A stretch of DNA of 64,000 nucleotides from an uncultured Acetatifactor sp. (GTDB taxonomy: Bacteria > Bacillota > Clostridia > Lachnospirales > Lachnospiraceae): the NCBI GenBank assembly GCA_934436435.1, contig CAKSAN010000001.1, positions 1 through 64,000 on the forward strand, written 5' to 3'. Positions within the stretch are counted from its first letter, which is position 1. Every line of letters starts with the position of its first letter. The translations under genes were made by a program, and so were the position numbers. The notes beneath the pieces were generated by a model that worked only from the letters and a program-made list of their open reading frames with translations, had not been told where the DNA came from and ran no database searches. Shown one piece after another: positions 35,583 through 43,194 of the stretch.

Positions 35583-35677
35583 TATAAGAGCCAGACGCTT
35601 AAGACGCAGAGCCGCTAATTCTGATACTGAAAAATCAGGATTATCGGTTTTTATTTTTAAGAGAGGACATAAAAGAA

Positions 35678-35924
35678 ATGGAAAAAAGTATTATTATCCA
35701 TGATTAATGTTCCTGAAGCATTCGGATTGCTTTCAAAGGTATGGAGCTATCTTCCGGGAGCGTATATTGGTTCATGGACATTTACGGAGTATAGGCTGAT
35801 TCATATATTTGGAAAATTCTTTAATAACTTACAGATGGCACCTGTATTTTGGATGATTGCTTCAATGATATTTATAGCGATTGCTGGATGTTCTTATAAG
35901 CACTATCAGGTAAAGGGAAGATAA
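35678..35924 (+). pseudogene. Fragment of a membrane permease
   Basis: A nine-codon start (35678-35707) is followed by a 74-codon frame (35700-35924) with two hydrophobic helices (LLSKVWSYLPGAYIG; MAPVFWMIASMIFIAIAG) and a basic end (YKHYQVKGR). This resembles the last part of an ABC-2 type permease of a bacteriocin-immunity or drug exporter; the middle of the gene is gone. Identification is tentative. Confidence 0.45.
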
Positions 35925-35949
35925 GTAGAAGAGGAGGGAATGTAATCAG

Positions 35950-36406
35950 ATGAGTACGATTCCATATGTGATTGAACAGACAAGCAGGGGAGAAAGAAGT
36001 TACGATATTTATTCAAGACTTTTATCAGATAGAATAATATTTTTAGGCGAAGAAGTAAGTGATGCATCCGCAAGTTTGATTGTTGCACAGATGTTATACC
36101 TTGAAGCCAGTGATCCGGAAAAGGATATCCAGTTATATATTAATAGTCCGGGTGGTTCAGTAACTGCCGGGTTTGCTATTTATGATACAATGCAGTATAT
36201 TAAGTGCGATGTATCTACGATATGTCTTGGTTTGGCAGCCAGTAGATCAGCTTCAGAAGAGCAAACAGCGTTTAAACCGTATTCTGGCAGAAAATACCGG
36301 AAAAACAATCGAAGAAATACGCAGGGATACGGAAAGAGATAACTTTATGACAGCGGCAGAAGCCTTACAGTATGGATTAATAGATCGGGTTATCGAAGAA
36401 CGATGA
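35950..36406 (+). pseudogene. clpP: Decayed clpP copy with internal deletion
   Basis: The N-terminal half is a good ClpP ([56 protein letters not shown]) up to ICLGLAAS with the catalytic Ser. The sequence then jumps, out of frame, to [19 protein letters not shown] and [19 protein letters not shown], the C-terminal part. About 40 codons with the catalytic His are missing near 36243-36255, and the leading frame stops at 36342. It cannot give an active protease. As an extra copy inside the island it parallels the broken rsgA. Confidence 0.85.
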
Positions 36407-36461
36407 TGAAGTTGGTAACAAGGAGATAACTTGTCAATGGAGTTAAAATAGGAGTGTTTTC

Positions 36462-36938
36462 ATGAGAGTAGAGACAGAAAGAATGTATCTTTATCCGTTA
36501 AGTGATGAAGAAATGCGGTTGGTTATTGAAAAAGAATCTGATCCTGAGATGAAACAGGCTTACACGGAGATGCTTGAAGGAAGTCTTTCAAATCCTGATA
36601 AGAGAATATGGTATGCTATCTGGAATATGGAATTGAAAGATGATCCGGGAATTATAGCGGGTGACTTTTGCTTTAAGGGACTTGGTGATGATGGAGTGAT
36701 TGAAATTGGATATGGTCTGAAAGAAGAATACCGGCATCACGGATATATGACAGAAGCAGTAAAAGCAATCACAGAATGGGCATTGTCACAGGAAAGTGTA
36801 AAGCAGGTGGAGGCGGAAACCGATGCGGAAAATATAGCCTCACAGAAAGTCCTTTTCCGGTCAGGATTTGTCGGCAATGGAATGGTGGGAGAAGAGGGAC
36901 CAAGATTTGTATATGAAGGCAAGATGACCGCAATATGA
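36462..36938 (+). CDS. GNAT family N-acetyltransferase
   Basis: 158 residues. Acyl-CoA acyltransferase of the RimJ/RimL-like group: an N-terminal substrate part, a beta strand GIIAGDFCFKGLGDDGVIEIGYGL, the pyrophosphate-binding loop EEYRHHGYMTEAVKAITEWAL (about 88-108), and VEAETDAENIASQKVLFRSGF. The substrate cannot be predicted. AGGAG precedes ATG 36462. It overlaps the next gene by four bases (ATGA), so both are likely co-translated. Confidence 0.88.
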   Translation: MRVETERMYLYPLSDEEMRLVIEKESDPEMKQAYTEMLEGSLSNPDKRIWYAIWNMELKDDPGIIAGDFCFKGLGDDGVIEIGYGLKEEYRHHGYMTEAVKAITEWALSQESVKQVEAETDAENIASQKVLFRSGFVGNGMVGEEGPRFVYEGKMTAI

Positions 36939-37747
36939 AGATAAATATAGGAAATCATGAGTTCACAGAATTATGGGATGGCGTTTTGTACAAAGCTTTG
37001 TCGGATTATCCGAAGGTAAGTGATAATGAAATGAAAGACATTATTGATTTTGCGAATTATGAGAAAAATCGCGGAAGACAATGTGAAATAGAAGCTGACA
37101 GGAAGGACATTTTACAGTATGTTCAGAAAGAAATGCTTAATTCGGAAAAATATAAAAATGTGCACAGACCTGAAATAGTAAGAGAATGTACTGCGTGCAC
37201 AGCGAGGGGCGGCTGTATGACAGATTTGGTGTGTCATACGGCACCCTTAGAAAATGCAATTTCCATTTTAATGCGTGGTTCTCTGTTATCTGCCGTAAAT
37301 GCAAGGAAACTTCCAGATACTGTTTTACAGAAAGAAGACAGAAATGCAGCGAATGATCCGACAGATTTTTTCCATTATGTAATGTTTTCGTGGGGAAACT
37401 GTCAGGCTGGGGACAGACTGGTAATGGAGAGAAAACTTGGAAGAAGCCCGTCACCGGATGAGATGGGTGCAGGATTTACGCCAGGGGTGCGATTTTATTT
37501 CAAGTATGATGACTTAGATAAGCATCCGCAGGCTGTACACGATGGCTTTTTACCAATTAAAGTAAAAGATGAAGTGAAGCTGGCTGATTATGTGTATAGG
37601 ATTGTCATTCCGTCTGAATACAAGGAACAAATAATGAAAGTTATGCCGGAACAATTGTCAGACAGAGCATTTTGCCTGAGCCACGAGAAGCTGGATGTAT
37701 GGCAATGGTCAGAAAAAGTATATTCCTTTGTGCATGATATGAGGTAA
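36935..37747 (+). CDS. Unknown protein with possible ADP-ribosyltransferase-like core
   Basis: 270 residues, soluble. I do not recognise it with certainty. After a helical N-terminal part and a Cys cluster (RECTACTARGGCMTDLVC, about 84-101), the run CHTAPLENAISILMRGSLLSAVNARK (about 101-126) resembles the H...L.nAl.IL..GsLLs pattern of DarT/ART-like enzymes; further on come FFHYVMFSWGNC, GVRFYFKYDDL and DYVYRIVIPSEYKEQI. It could equally be a receptor-type domain without activity. It is coupled to a GNAT gene upstream. Four cysteines early on might bind zinc. Confidence 0.6.
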   Translation: MKINIGNHEFTELWDGVLYKALSDYPKVSDNEMKDIIDFANYEKNRGRQCEIEADRKDILQYVQKEMLNSEKYKNVHRPEIVRECTACTARGGCMTDLVCHTAPLENAISILMRGSLLSAVNARKLPDTVLQKEDRNAANDPTDFFHYVMFSWGNCQAGDRLVMERKLGRSPSPDEMGAGFTPGVRFYFKYDDLDKHPQAVHDGFLPIKVKDEVKLADYVYRIVIPSEYKEQIMKVMPEQLSDRAFCLSHEKLDVWQWSEKVYSFVHDMR

Positions 37748-37757
37748 ATCAAAGGTT

Positions 37758-37835
37758 ATGAAGAATATAGAGATAGAAGATATGTCTACTGAATTTGAAG
37801 TGAGAATTTTAGAAGATTTTTCTGGCGAAAAGTGA
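37758..37835 (+). pseudogene. 5' gene fragment cut by a palindromic element
   Basis: A 25-codon frame with AAAGG just upstream (MKNIEIEDMSTEFEVRILED..). The stop codon lies inside the left arm of the element starting near 37815, so the element seems to have ended or replaced the rest of a gene. Confidence 0.45.
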
Positions 37836-37951
37836 ATAGCGGTTCTAATCCGCACGGGCACGGCTCCAGGCGACATCCATGTCGCCGGCTGCCTGTCGCG
37901 AACATCGTGTTCGCTCCACCCTGATTATTCATCACTTTTCGAGAAAATATC
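37815..37951. repeat. Palindromic element with internal hairpins
   Basis: The ends are inverted copies: CGAAAAGTGA (37826-37835) matches the complement of 37932-37941, extended with gaps outward. Inside are GCGG/CCGC (37839-37853), GGCGACAT/ATGTCGCC (about 37868-37885) and GCGAACA-TCG-TGTTCGC (about 37897-37914). It is G+C-rich against the A+T-rich island and looks like a miniature mobile or structured RNA element. Confidence 0.65.
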
Positions 37952-37961
37952 ACCACCCTTA

Positions 37962-38011
37962 GACAAACATCCTCGGAAGGACATTCCATCCGTTGTGGGC
38001 GTTCTGCTTTT
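37962..38011 (+). repeat. Dispersed 50-nt repeat, copy B
   Basis: 43 of 50 positions identical to copy A at 9164-9213, same orientation, ungapped. It lies 20 bases before a hairpin array, as copy A does. Confidence 0.75.
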
Positions 38012-38031
38012 TTGCCATGTCTGATATGTCA

Positions 38032-38172
38032 AGGGCACAAAGCAGCTTATCTTCTTGTGCTGTGCCCATTTTAAAGCAGGCTGTGGGCACAAAGCAGCTT
38101 ATCTTCTTGTGCTGTGCCCATTTTAGAACAAACCGTGGGCACAGATAGACATACCTTCTTGCACTGTACCCA
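38032..38172 (+). repeat. Three-unit 52-bp tandem hairpin array
   Basis: Units start at 38032, 38084 and 38136 (period 52). Each has GGGCACA ... TGTGCCC arms (third: TGGGCACAG/CTGTACCCA) around about 21 bases that include CTTATCTTCTTG, followed by ATTTTA. Layout and period match the array at 9254-9545, but the stem sequence is entirely different. Confidence 0.8.
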
Positions 38173-38181
38173 TTTTAAAAC

Positions 38182-38228
38182 AAAGGAAGGGCATAGCCGA
38201 CGACTTTATCGTTGCTGTGCCCTTTCCT
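38182..38228. terminator. Strong hairpin, probable bidirectional terminator
   Basis: AAGGAAGGGCATAGC (38183-38197) pairs with GCTGTGCCCTTTCCTT (38213-38228) with one bulged base, a 15-bp stem. It reuses the GGGCA/TGCCC arms of the adjacent array and ends the minus-strand ABC-F gene. Confidence 0.65.
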
Positions 38229-38263
38229 TGGAAATACATATATTTATTTAACTAACTTTCCAT

Positions 38264-40195
38264 TTACTCTGCCAGTTCTTCCCACTGTTCATATAATTTT
38301 TCTAACTGCTCCTGGCAGGCGGCCTGCTCCTTGGACAGCTCCTGCAATTTTGCTACCTGGGTGCCGATGGCGGGATCAGACATTTCGGTGTCGATCTCGG
38401 AGATGCGGGCTTCCAGTTCAGCGATCTTTTCCTCACATTTTTTCAGATCGTTTTCTTTTTTGCGGAGTCTGGCCTGTTCTTCCTTCTGGGCTTTCCAGTC
38501 AAGCTTGACTTCGGATTCTACAGCCTTAGCGGCAACTGTGTTATCTGCGTCAGCACCCTGCGGAGCACTGGCTTCGATGGCTGCCATCACCGTGTCGTGC
38601 TTTTCCAGATAGTAGTCATAATTTCCAACATAACCTACGAATTGTCCCTCCGTCAGATCCAGGATCCTGTGGGCGGTACGGTTGATGAAGTAACGGTCGT
38701 GGGAGACATACAATATGGTCCCTTCGTAACCGTTCAGAGCATCTTCCAGAATTTCCTTGGACATGATATCCAGATGGTTCGTCGGCTCATCCAGAATGAG
38801 GAAGTTTGCGTTGGAGAGTACCAGCTTGGCGAGAGACACACGTCCGCGCTCGCCACCGCTCAAATCACTGATGCGCTTGAAGACATCCTCCCCGGTGAAC
38901 AGAAAGGCCGCCAGTACATTGCGGATCTGGGTATTGTTCAGGTAGGGATAATCGTCCGAGATCTCTTCGAACAATGTCTTTTCGCTGTGCAGTACATGAT
39001 GCTCCTGATCATAATAACCGATCTCCACATTGGAACCCAGCCGAAAGGTGCCCTGATCCGCGGGAACGAGACCGTTCAAGATCTTTAACAGTGTGGTCTT
39101 GCCGCTGCCGTTGTCACCGATGATCGCCACATGCTCGCCGCGCTTGATCTCGAAATTGACATCCGTGAAGAGCTTATGGGAGTCAAAACTTTTGGCCAGA
39201 TGTTCCACAGTCAGCACATCATTGCCGCTTAAGATCCGGGGCGTCAGAGTCAGCTTCATATCCGTGCAGACTTCGGAGGGCTTTTCGATGACCTCGATCT
39301 TGTCCAGCATTTTCTCCCGGCTTTCCGCCCGCTTGATGGACTTTTCCCGGTTGAAGGATTTTAATTTTTCGATGACTTCTTCCTGATGCTTGATCTCGCG
39401 CTGCTGATTCATATAGGCATTCCAGGCGGCGACGCGCAGCTGTTCCTTTTTCACAGCATAATCGGAATAATTGCCAATAAAGGTCGTAGCCTTGGACTGG
39501 TCGATCTCGATGACTTTTCCGGCGATCCGGTCCAGAAAATAACGGTCGTGGGAGACGATGAGAACGGCTCCCTTATAATTGAGCAGATAGGTCTCCAGCC
39601 AGGCGATGGAGTTCATATCCAGATGGTTCGTCGGCTCGTCCAGAATGATGAGATCCGGATTCTGCAACAGAAGACGTCCCAGAGCCACGCGGGTCTTCTG
39701 ACCACCGGAGAGAGTGGCCACGGGCTTGGAAAATTCCTCCTCGGTAAAGCCCAGTCCCTTTAACACACCGACAAGCTCACTGCGGTAGATATAACCGCCG
39801 CCGGTCTCAAAAGCGTGGGTGAGAGAGGTGTACTGCTTCATAAGATCCTCCAGAGCATCCCCATCAGCGTGTTTCATATTGTTTTCACATTCCCGGATCT
39901 TTTCCTCCAGACGCAGCAGATCCGCCTTTACAGACAACAGTTCCTCGTAAATGGTGTGAGAGGTGTCCACGGTGCTGTTCTGTGCAAGGTATCCTAAGGT
40001 CTTGTCCTTCGCCAGAACCACCTGTCCGTCATCGGGAGTCATTTCCCCTACGATGATGCGGAGGAGTGTTGTTTTCCCGGCACCGTTGATGCCCACGATG
40101 GCCGCCTTTTCGTGATCCTCTATATGAAAAGAGACATTTTTCAATACCTGATTTTCCACAAATGCTTTTGAAATATTCTGACAAGATAATATCAT
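38264..40195 (-). CDS. ABC-F family ATPase
   Basis: 643-residue soluble protein with two ABC ATPase domains and no membrane part; ABC-F proteins act on the ribosome (translation control, release of stalled or antibiotic-bound ribosomes). Domain 1: Walker A GINGAGKTTLL (about 34-44), LSGGQKTRVALG, DEPTNHLD; the linker (about 230-300) carries the charged P-site tRNA interaction motif; domain 2: GDNGSGKTTLL, LSGGERGRVSLA, DEPTNHLD. The C-terminus (about 555-643) is a coiled coil as in Uup/YdiF-type members. Its promoter diverges from rex. Antibiotic-resistance function cannot be judged from sequence. Confidence 0.92.
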   Translation of the reverse strand: MILSCQNISKAFVENQVLKNVSFHIEDHEKAAIVGINGAGKTTLLRIIVGEMTPDDGQVVLAKDKTLGYLAQNSTVDTSHTIYEELLSVKADLLRLEEKIRECENNMKHADGDALEDLMKQYTSLTHAFETGGGYIYRSELVGVLKGLGFTEEEFSKPVATLSGGQKTRVALGRLLLQNPDLIILDEPTNHLDMNSIAWLETYLLNYKGAVLIVSHDRYFLDRIAGKVIEIDQSKATTFIGNYSDYAVKKEQLRVAAWNAYMNQQREIKHQEEVIEKLKSFNREKSIKRAESREKMLDKIEVIEKPSEVCTDMKLTLTPRILSGNDVLTVEHLAKSFDSHKLFTDVNFEIKRGEHVAIIGDNGSGKTTLLKILNGLVPADQGTFRLGSNVEIGYYDQEHHVLHSEKTLFEEISDDYPYLNNTQIRNVLAAFLFTGEDVFKRISDLSGGERGRVSLAKLVLSNANFLILDEPTNHLDIMSKEILEDALNGYEGTILYVSHDRYFINRTAHRILDLTEGQFVGYVGNYDYYLEKHDTVMAAIEASAPQGADADNTVAAKAVESEVKLDWKAQKEEQARLRKKENDLKKCEEKIAELEARISEIDTEMSDPAIGTQVAKLQELSKEQAACQEQLEKLYEQWEELAE

Positions 40196-40248
40196 GGTAG
40201 TAAGTATCCTTTATTTCCAGCCCACGGAGACCGGGCTTTTTAAATTTT

Positions 40249-40277
40249 ATTGTATCGAAAAGAAGAAAACCTGTCAA
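40249..40277 (-). promoter_or_regulatory. Promoter of the ABC-F gene
   Basis: On the minus strand TTGACA (plus 40272-40277) and TACAAT (40249-40254) are 17 bases apart. The -35 forms one half of the inverted repeat TGTCAAT-TC-ATTGACA (40272-40287), whose other half is the rex -35, so the two promoters are back to back. Confidence 0.7.
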
Positions 40278-40281
40278 TTCA

Positions 40282-40311
40282 TTGACAAGTTTTTAACACA
40301 TGGTGTATACT
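40282..40311 (+). promoter_or_regulatory. rex promoter with Rex-like operator
   Basis: TTGACA (40282-40287), 18-base spacer, TATACT (40306-40311). TTGACAAGTTTTTAACAC (40282-40299) resembles the Rex operator TTGTTAA-n4-TTAACAA with three mismatches, suggesting autoregulation by NADH/NAD ratio. Confidence 0.6.
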
Positions 40312-40335
40312 TAAGGAAAATCGGAGGTGGAAGCT

Positions 40336-40980
40336 TTGGAAGCAAAAGGAATTTCACAGGCCGTGATCGGCAGACTGCCCAGATACTTTCGCTATTTGGG
40401 GGAACTTAAGGATGAGGGTGTAGAACGTATCTCTTCGCAGGAGCTTTCCGGATTGATGAAGGTGACCGCGTCCCAGATACGTCAGGATTTTAATAATTTC
40501 GGCGGCTTCGGCCAGCAGGGCTATGGATATAATGTGGAATATCTGTATCGTGAGATCGGTAAGATCTTAGGGTTGGATAAGCAGCATAATTTCGTTATTA
40601 TAGGAGCCGGTAATCTGGGAAGAGCGCTGGGCAATTATATGAATTTCGAGCGCCGTGGATTTATCTTCAAGGGAATGTTCGATGCGAACCCGGAGCTTGT
40701 GGGAAAGGATGTCCGCGGAGTGAAGGTCATGCCTATGGAGCAGCTGGAATCCTTTATCCGGGAGAATGACATTGATATTGCCGTACTGACGATCCCCAAG
40801 ACCAGTGCCGTGGAAGTGGCCGACAAGCTGGTGGCCAATGGGATCCGTGCCATCTGGAACTTTGCTCATGTGGATCTGAACGTTCCCGAGGGGATTCAGG
40901 TAGAGAATGTACATCTGTCAGACAGCTTAATGAAATTATCCTATAATATTAACCGTTACAATTCAGATACGAGAGAATGA
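40336..40980 (+). CDS. rex: Redox-sensing transcriptional repressor Rex
   Basis: Repressor that leaves DNA when NADH rises, controlling fermentation genes. 214 residues: winged helix (about 1-75: QAVIGRLPRYFRYLGELKDEGVERISSQELSGLMKVTASQIRQDFNNFGGFGQQGYGYNV) followed by a Rossmann domain (FVIIGAGNLGRALGNY, about 88-103) and a C-terminal swapping helix. The start is TTG at 40336, eight bases after GGAGG; a GTG at 40327 overlaps that site. It is followed by a coiled-coil protein gene 21 bases on. Confidence 0.95.
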   Translation: MEAKGISQAVIGRLPRYFRYLGELKDEGVERISSQELSGLMKVTASQIRQDFNNFGGFGQQGYGYNVEYLYREIGKILGLDKQHNFVIIGAGNLGRALGNYMNFERRGFIFKGMFDANPELVGKDVRGVKVMPMEQLESFIRENDIDIAVLTIPKTSAVEVADKLVANGIRAIWNFAHVDLNVPEGIQVENVHLSDSLMKLSYNINRYNSDTRE

Positions 40981-41001
40981 AGCATAAAAAGGAGTGATAT
41001 T

Positions 41002-41640
41002 ATGGGCAATGGTAACGCAGGGGGAAATGCGGAAACCAGACAGGAAGCTTTCAAAAATGCGCTGACGGGAAAGCATCTGCCCGTACTCACCCTGGATAAT
41101 AAATGGTACCGCCTGTTGAATAAAACAGGTTCTGTCCCGTTAAAGGAAACGGAAGATGCCCTGAATCGGCTGCTGAAACGGCAGGGAAAGCTGAATACCG
41201 AATCAAAGGATATCCGGAGTCTGAAAAAGAAGCTGATGAAAGAGATCGTTCCCATGGTGGACGAGGCAGACCAACAGGGTGAGAACAGCAAGCTGAATAA
41301 GCAGATCGAAGATCATAAGCGCCTGATCGAGGAATGTAATGAGAAGCTGGCGGCTTATGAAGATGAGTTGAAAGACATTCCCAGAGAGATTGAAAGATTA
41401 AATCTTCAACTTATGATGTTTACTATGGAGTGCTGCTATGATATTATGAAGGATAATGACAAACAGATCAAAGAGACTGCGGAGTGGGTCAATGGGATTC
41501 GCATCGAATTAAAAAAGCGTCTGATCGAGAAACAACAGATGGAACAGCAGAATCAGGAGATCTACAATTACATGCATGACATCTTTGGTGCAGAGGTGGT
41601 CAATCTGTTTGACATGAAATATAATCCGGAGCAAAAATAG
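41002..41640 (+). CDS. Hypothetical coiled-coil protein
   Basis: 212 residues, highly charged, long coiled coil from about 75 to 190 (DIRSLKKKLMKEIVPMVDEADQQGENSKLNKQIEDHKRLIEECNEKLAAYEDELKDI..). An N-terminal globular bit includes LTGKHLPVLTLDNKWYRLLNK. No signal peptide or membrane helix, no family recognised. AAGGAG lies about nine bases before ATG 41002. Position between rex and the NAD(P)HX repair gene, with which it is separated by one base, implies co-expression. Confidence 0.75.
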   Translation: MGNGNAGGNAETRQEAFKNALTGKHLPVLTLDNKWYRLLNKTGSVPLKETEDALNRLLKRQGKLNTESKDIRSLKKKLMKEIVPMVDEADQQGENSKLNKQIEDHKRLIEECNEKLAAYEDELKDIPREIERLNLQLMMFTMECCYDIMKDNDKQIKETAEWVNGIRIELKKRLIEKQQMEQQNQEIYNYMHDIFGAEVVNLFDMKYNPEQK

Positions 41641-41641
41641 T

Positions 41642-43141
41642 ATGAAATATCTGGTAACTGCACAGGAAATGAAACAATACGATAAAAATACCATAGAGTA
41701 CCTCGGTATCCCGGGGCCGGTTCTGATGGAAAGAGCGGCTCTGGCTGCGGAGGATTTTCTGAAAGAGCGCTTTGATGCCGTGAAAGAACGGACGAAAGTG
41801 CTCATTTTTGCTGGTATGGGAAACAACGGCGGAGATGGTCTGGCTCTGGCAAGACTTCTTGCGGCAGACGGGTATACGGTTGCGGTAAGATGCGTGGGCG
41901 ATCCGGAGAAAGCCACGGAGCAATGGAAGAGCCAGTGGCAGACGCTGCAACATTTTCCGGTGAAGACAGACAGTAATGTGCAGGCAGATGAATATAATGT
42001 GATTGTAGATGCCCTGTTCGGCGTGGGCTTAAGCCGTCCGGTGGAAGGAAGCTATGCAGAAGCCGTGAAAGAAATGAACGCGGCACGGGGATTCAAACTG
42101 GCGCTGGATGTTCCCAGTGGGATTTGTTCGGATACCGGCAAGGTACTTGGCTGCGCCTTTCTGGCAGATGCGACGATCACCTTTGGCTTCTGCAAGAGAG
42201 GTCTTGTGATGTACCCGGGAGCCGATTATGCCGGACAGGTACAGATTGCCAATGTGGGAATCGGTCCGGAGAGTTTTTGGGGGCAGATTCCGGAGATGTA
42301 TACACTGGAAAAGGGCGAGAAATGTCTGCCGGCCAGAGAACCTTCCGGGAACAAGGGAACCTTTGGCAAGGTACTGCTGATCGCCGGGAGCAACGGCATG
42401 GCCGGGGCAGCCATTTTGGCAGCAAGAGCGGCGTACCGTACCGGAGCTGGTATGGTAAAAGTCATCACTGCGGAGGAGAACCGGCAGATCCTACAGCAGG
42501 GAATTCCGGAGGCACTGTACGGATCCTGCAGACAGCTGGCCGAGAGTCTGGAATGGGCGGATGTGATCGCCATCGGTCCCGGCATCGGCAGAGAGGAACA
42601 GGCACTGCAATGCCTGAAAACAGTGGTGGAAAAAAGCAGAAAGTCTCTGGTGCTGGATGCGGATGCACTGAATCTTCTGGCGGAGGAAAACGGTAAAGCA
42701 CTGGCAGAAAGACTGCGTGTCCAGGGAGCAGAGGGCAGAGTCGTTATTATGACTCCACATGTGGGGGAACTGTCCAGGCTGCTTGAAAGAACGATTCCGG
42801 AATGCAAACAGGATCTTCCGGCCTGCGCCAGAGTGTTGGCGGAGCAGTTTCACGGAGTGGCGGTTGCCAAGGATGCCAGAACCATTGCGTGTAAGGAAGA
42901 GGGATCCTGTTATCTGAATACTACCGGCAACAGTGGTATGGCTACGGCAGGCAGCGGAGATGTCCTGACCGGTGTGATCACGGGGCTGCTGGCACAGGGA
43001 ATGGATGCCTTTGACGCGGCAACGAAGGGTGTGTATCTTCATGGACTGGCAGGTGAACTTGCGGCGAGACTTCGTACGGAATACGGAGTGATGGCGGGAG
43101 ATATTGCAGACTGTCTGATGAAGGATTACAATAAGGAATGA
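41642..43141 (+). CDS. nnr: Bifunctional NAD(P)HX epimerase / ADP-dependent dehydratase
   Basis: Repairs hydrated NADH and NADPH: the N-terminal YjeF domain epimerises (R)- to (S)-NAD(P)HX, and the C-terminal ribokinase-like domain dehydrates it with ADP. 499 residues. N-part: MKYLVTAQEMKQYD, GMGNNGGDGLALARLL (about 58-73), ALDVPSGICSDTGKV. C-part: NKGTFGKVLLIAGSNGMAGAAILAARAAYRTGAGMVKV (about 233-270), GPGIGRE, TPHVGE, and NSGMATAGSGDVLTGVI (about 432-448) with the catalytic Asp. Following rex closely is sensible: both deal with NADH. Confidence 0.95.
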   Translation: MKYLVTAQEMKQYDKNTIEYLGIPGPVLMERAALAAEDFLKERFDAVKERTKVLIFAGMGNNGGDGLALARLLAADGYTVAVRCVGDPEKATEQWKSQWQTLQHFPVKTDSNVQADEYNVIVDALFGVGLSRPVEGSYAEAVKEMNAARGFKLALDVPSGICSDTGKVLGCAFLADATITFGFCKRGLVMYPGADYAGQVQIANVGIGPESFWGQIPEMYTLEKGEKCLPAREPSGNKGTFGKVLLIAGSNGMAGAAILAARAAYRTGAGMVKVITAEENRQILQQGIPEALYGSCRQLAESLEWADVIAIGPGIGREEQALQCLKTVVEKSRKSLVLDADALNLLAEENGKALAERLRVQGAEGRVVIMTPHVGELSRLLERTIPECKQDLPACARVLAEQFHGVAVAKDARTIACKEEGSCYLNTTGNSGMATAGSGDVLTGVITGLLAQGMDAFDAATKGVYLHGLAGELAARLRTEYGVMAGDIADCLMKDYNKE

Positions 43142-43194
43142 CCGGAGATAAAAAAGATAAGCAGAAGCAAAGACAGGAAAGTGTGAAAAAATGA
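43138..43194 (+). other. 18-codon reading frame overlapping both neighbours
   Basis: An ATG overlapping the stop of the repair-enzyme gene (AATGA) opens an 18-codon Lys/Gln-rich frame whose TGA overlaps the start of alr (ATGAC). It could merely couple translation of alr to the gene before it. Confidence 0.35.

Noticed and set aside
28082..37747. Integrated prophage or conjugative element
   Set aside because: No integrase, structural, relaxase or replication gene; only small immunity, regulatory and decayed genes.
37839..37853. T-arm-like hairpin suggesting a tRNA remnant or att site
   Set aside because: Only a GCGG/CCGC hairpin with TTCTAAT loop; no acceptor, D or anticodon arms nearby, and no integrase in the window.
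37786..37989. 67-codon minus-strand frame (Arg/Cys/Pro-rich)
   Set aside because: It runs through the palindromic element and the 50-nt repeat; such frames arise from repeat DNA.
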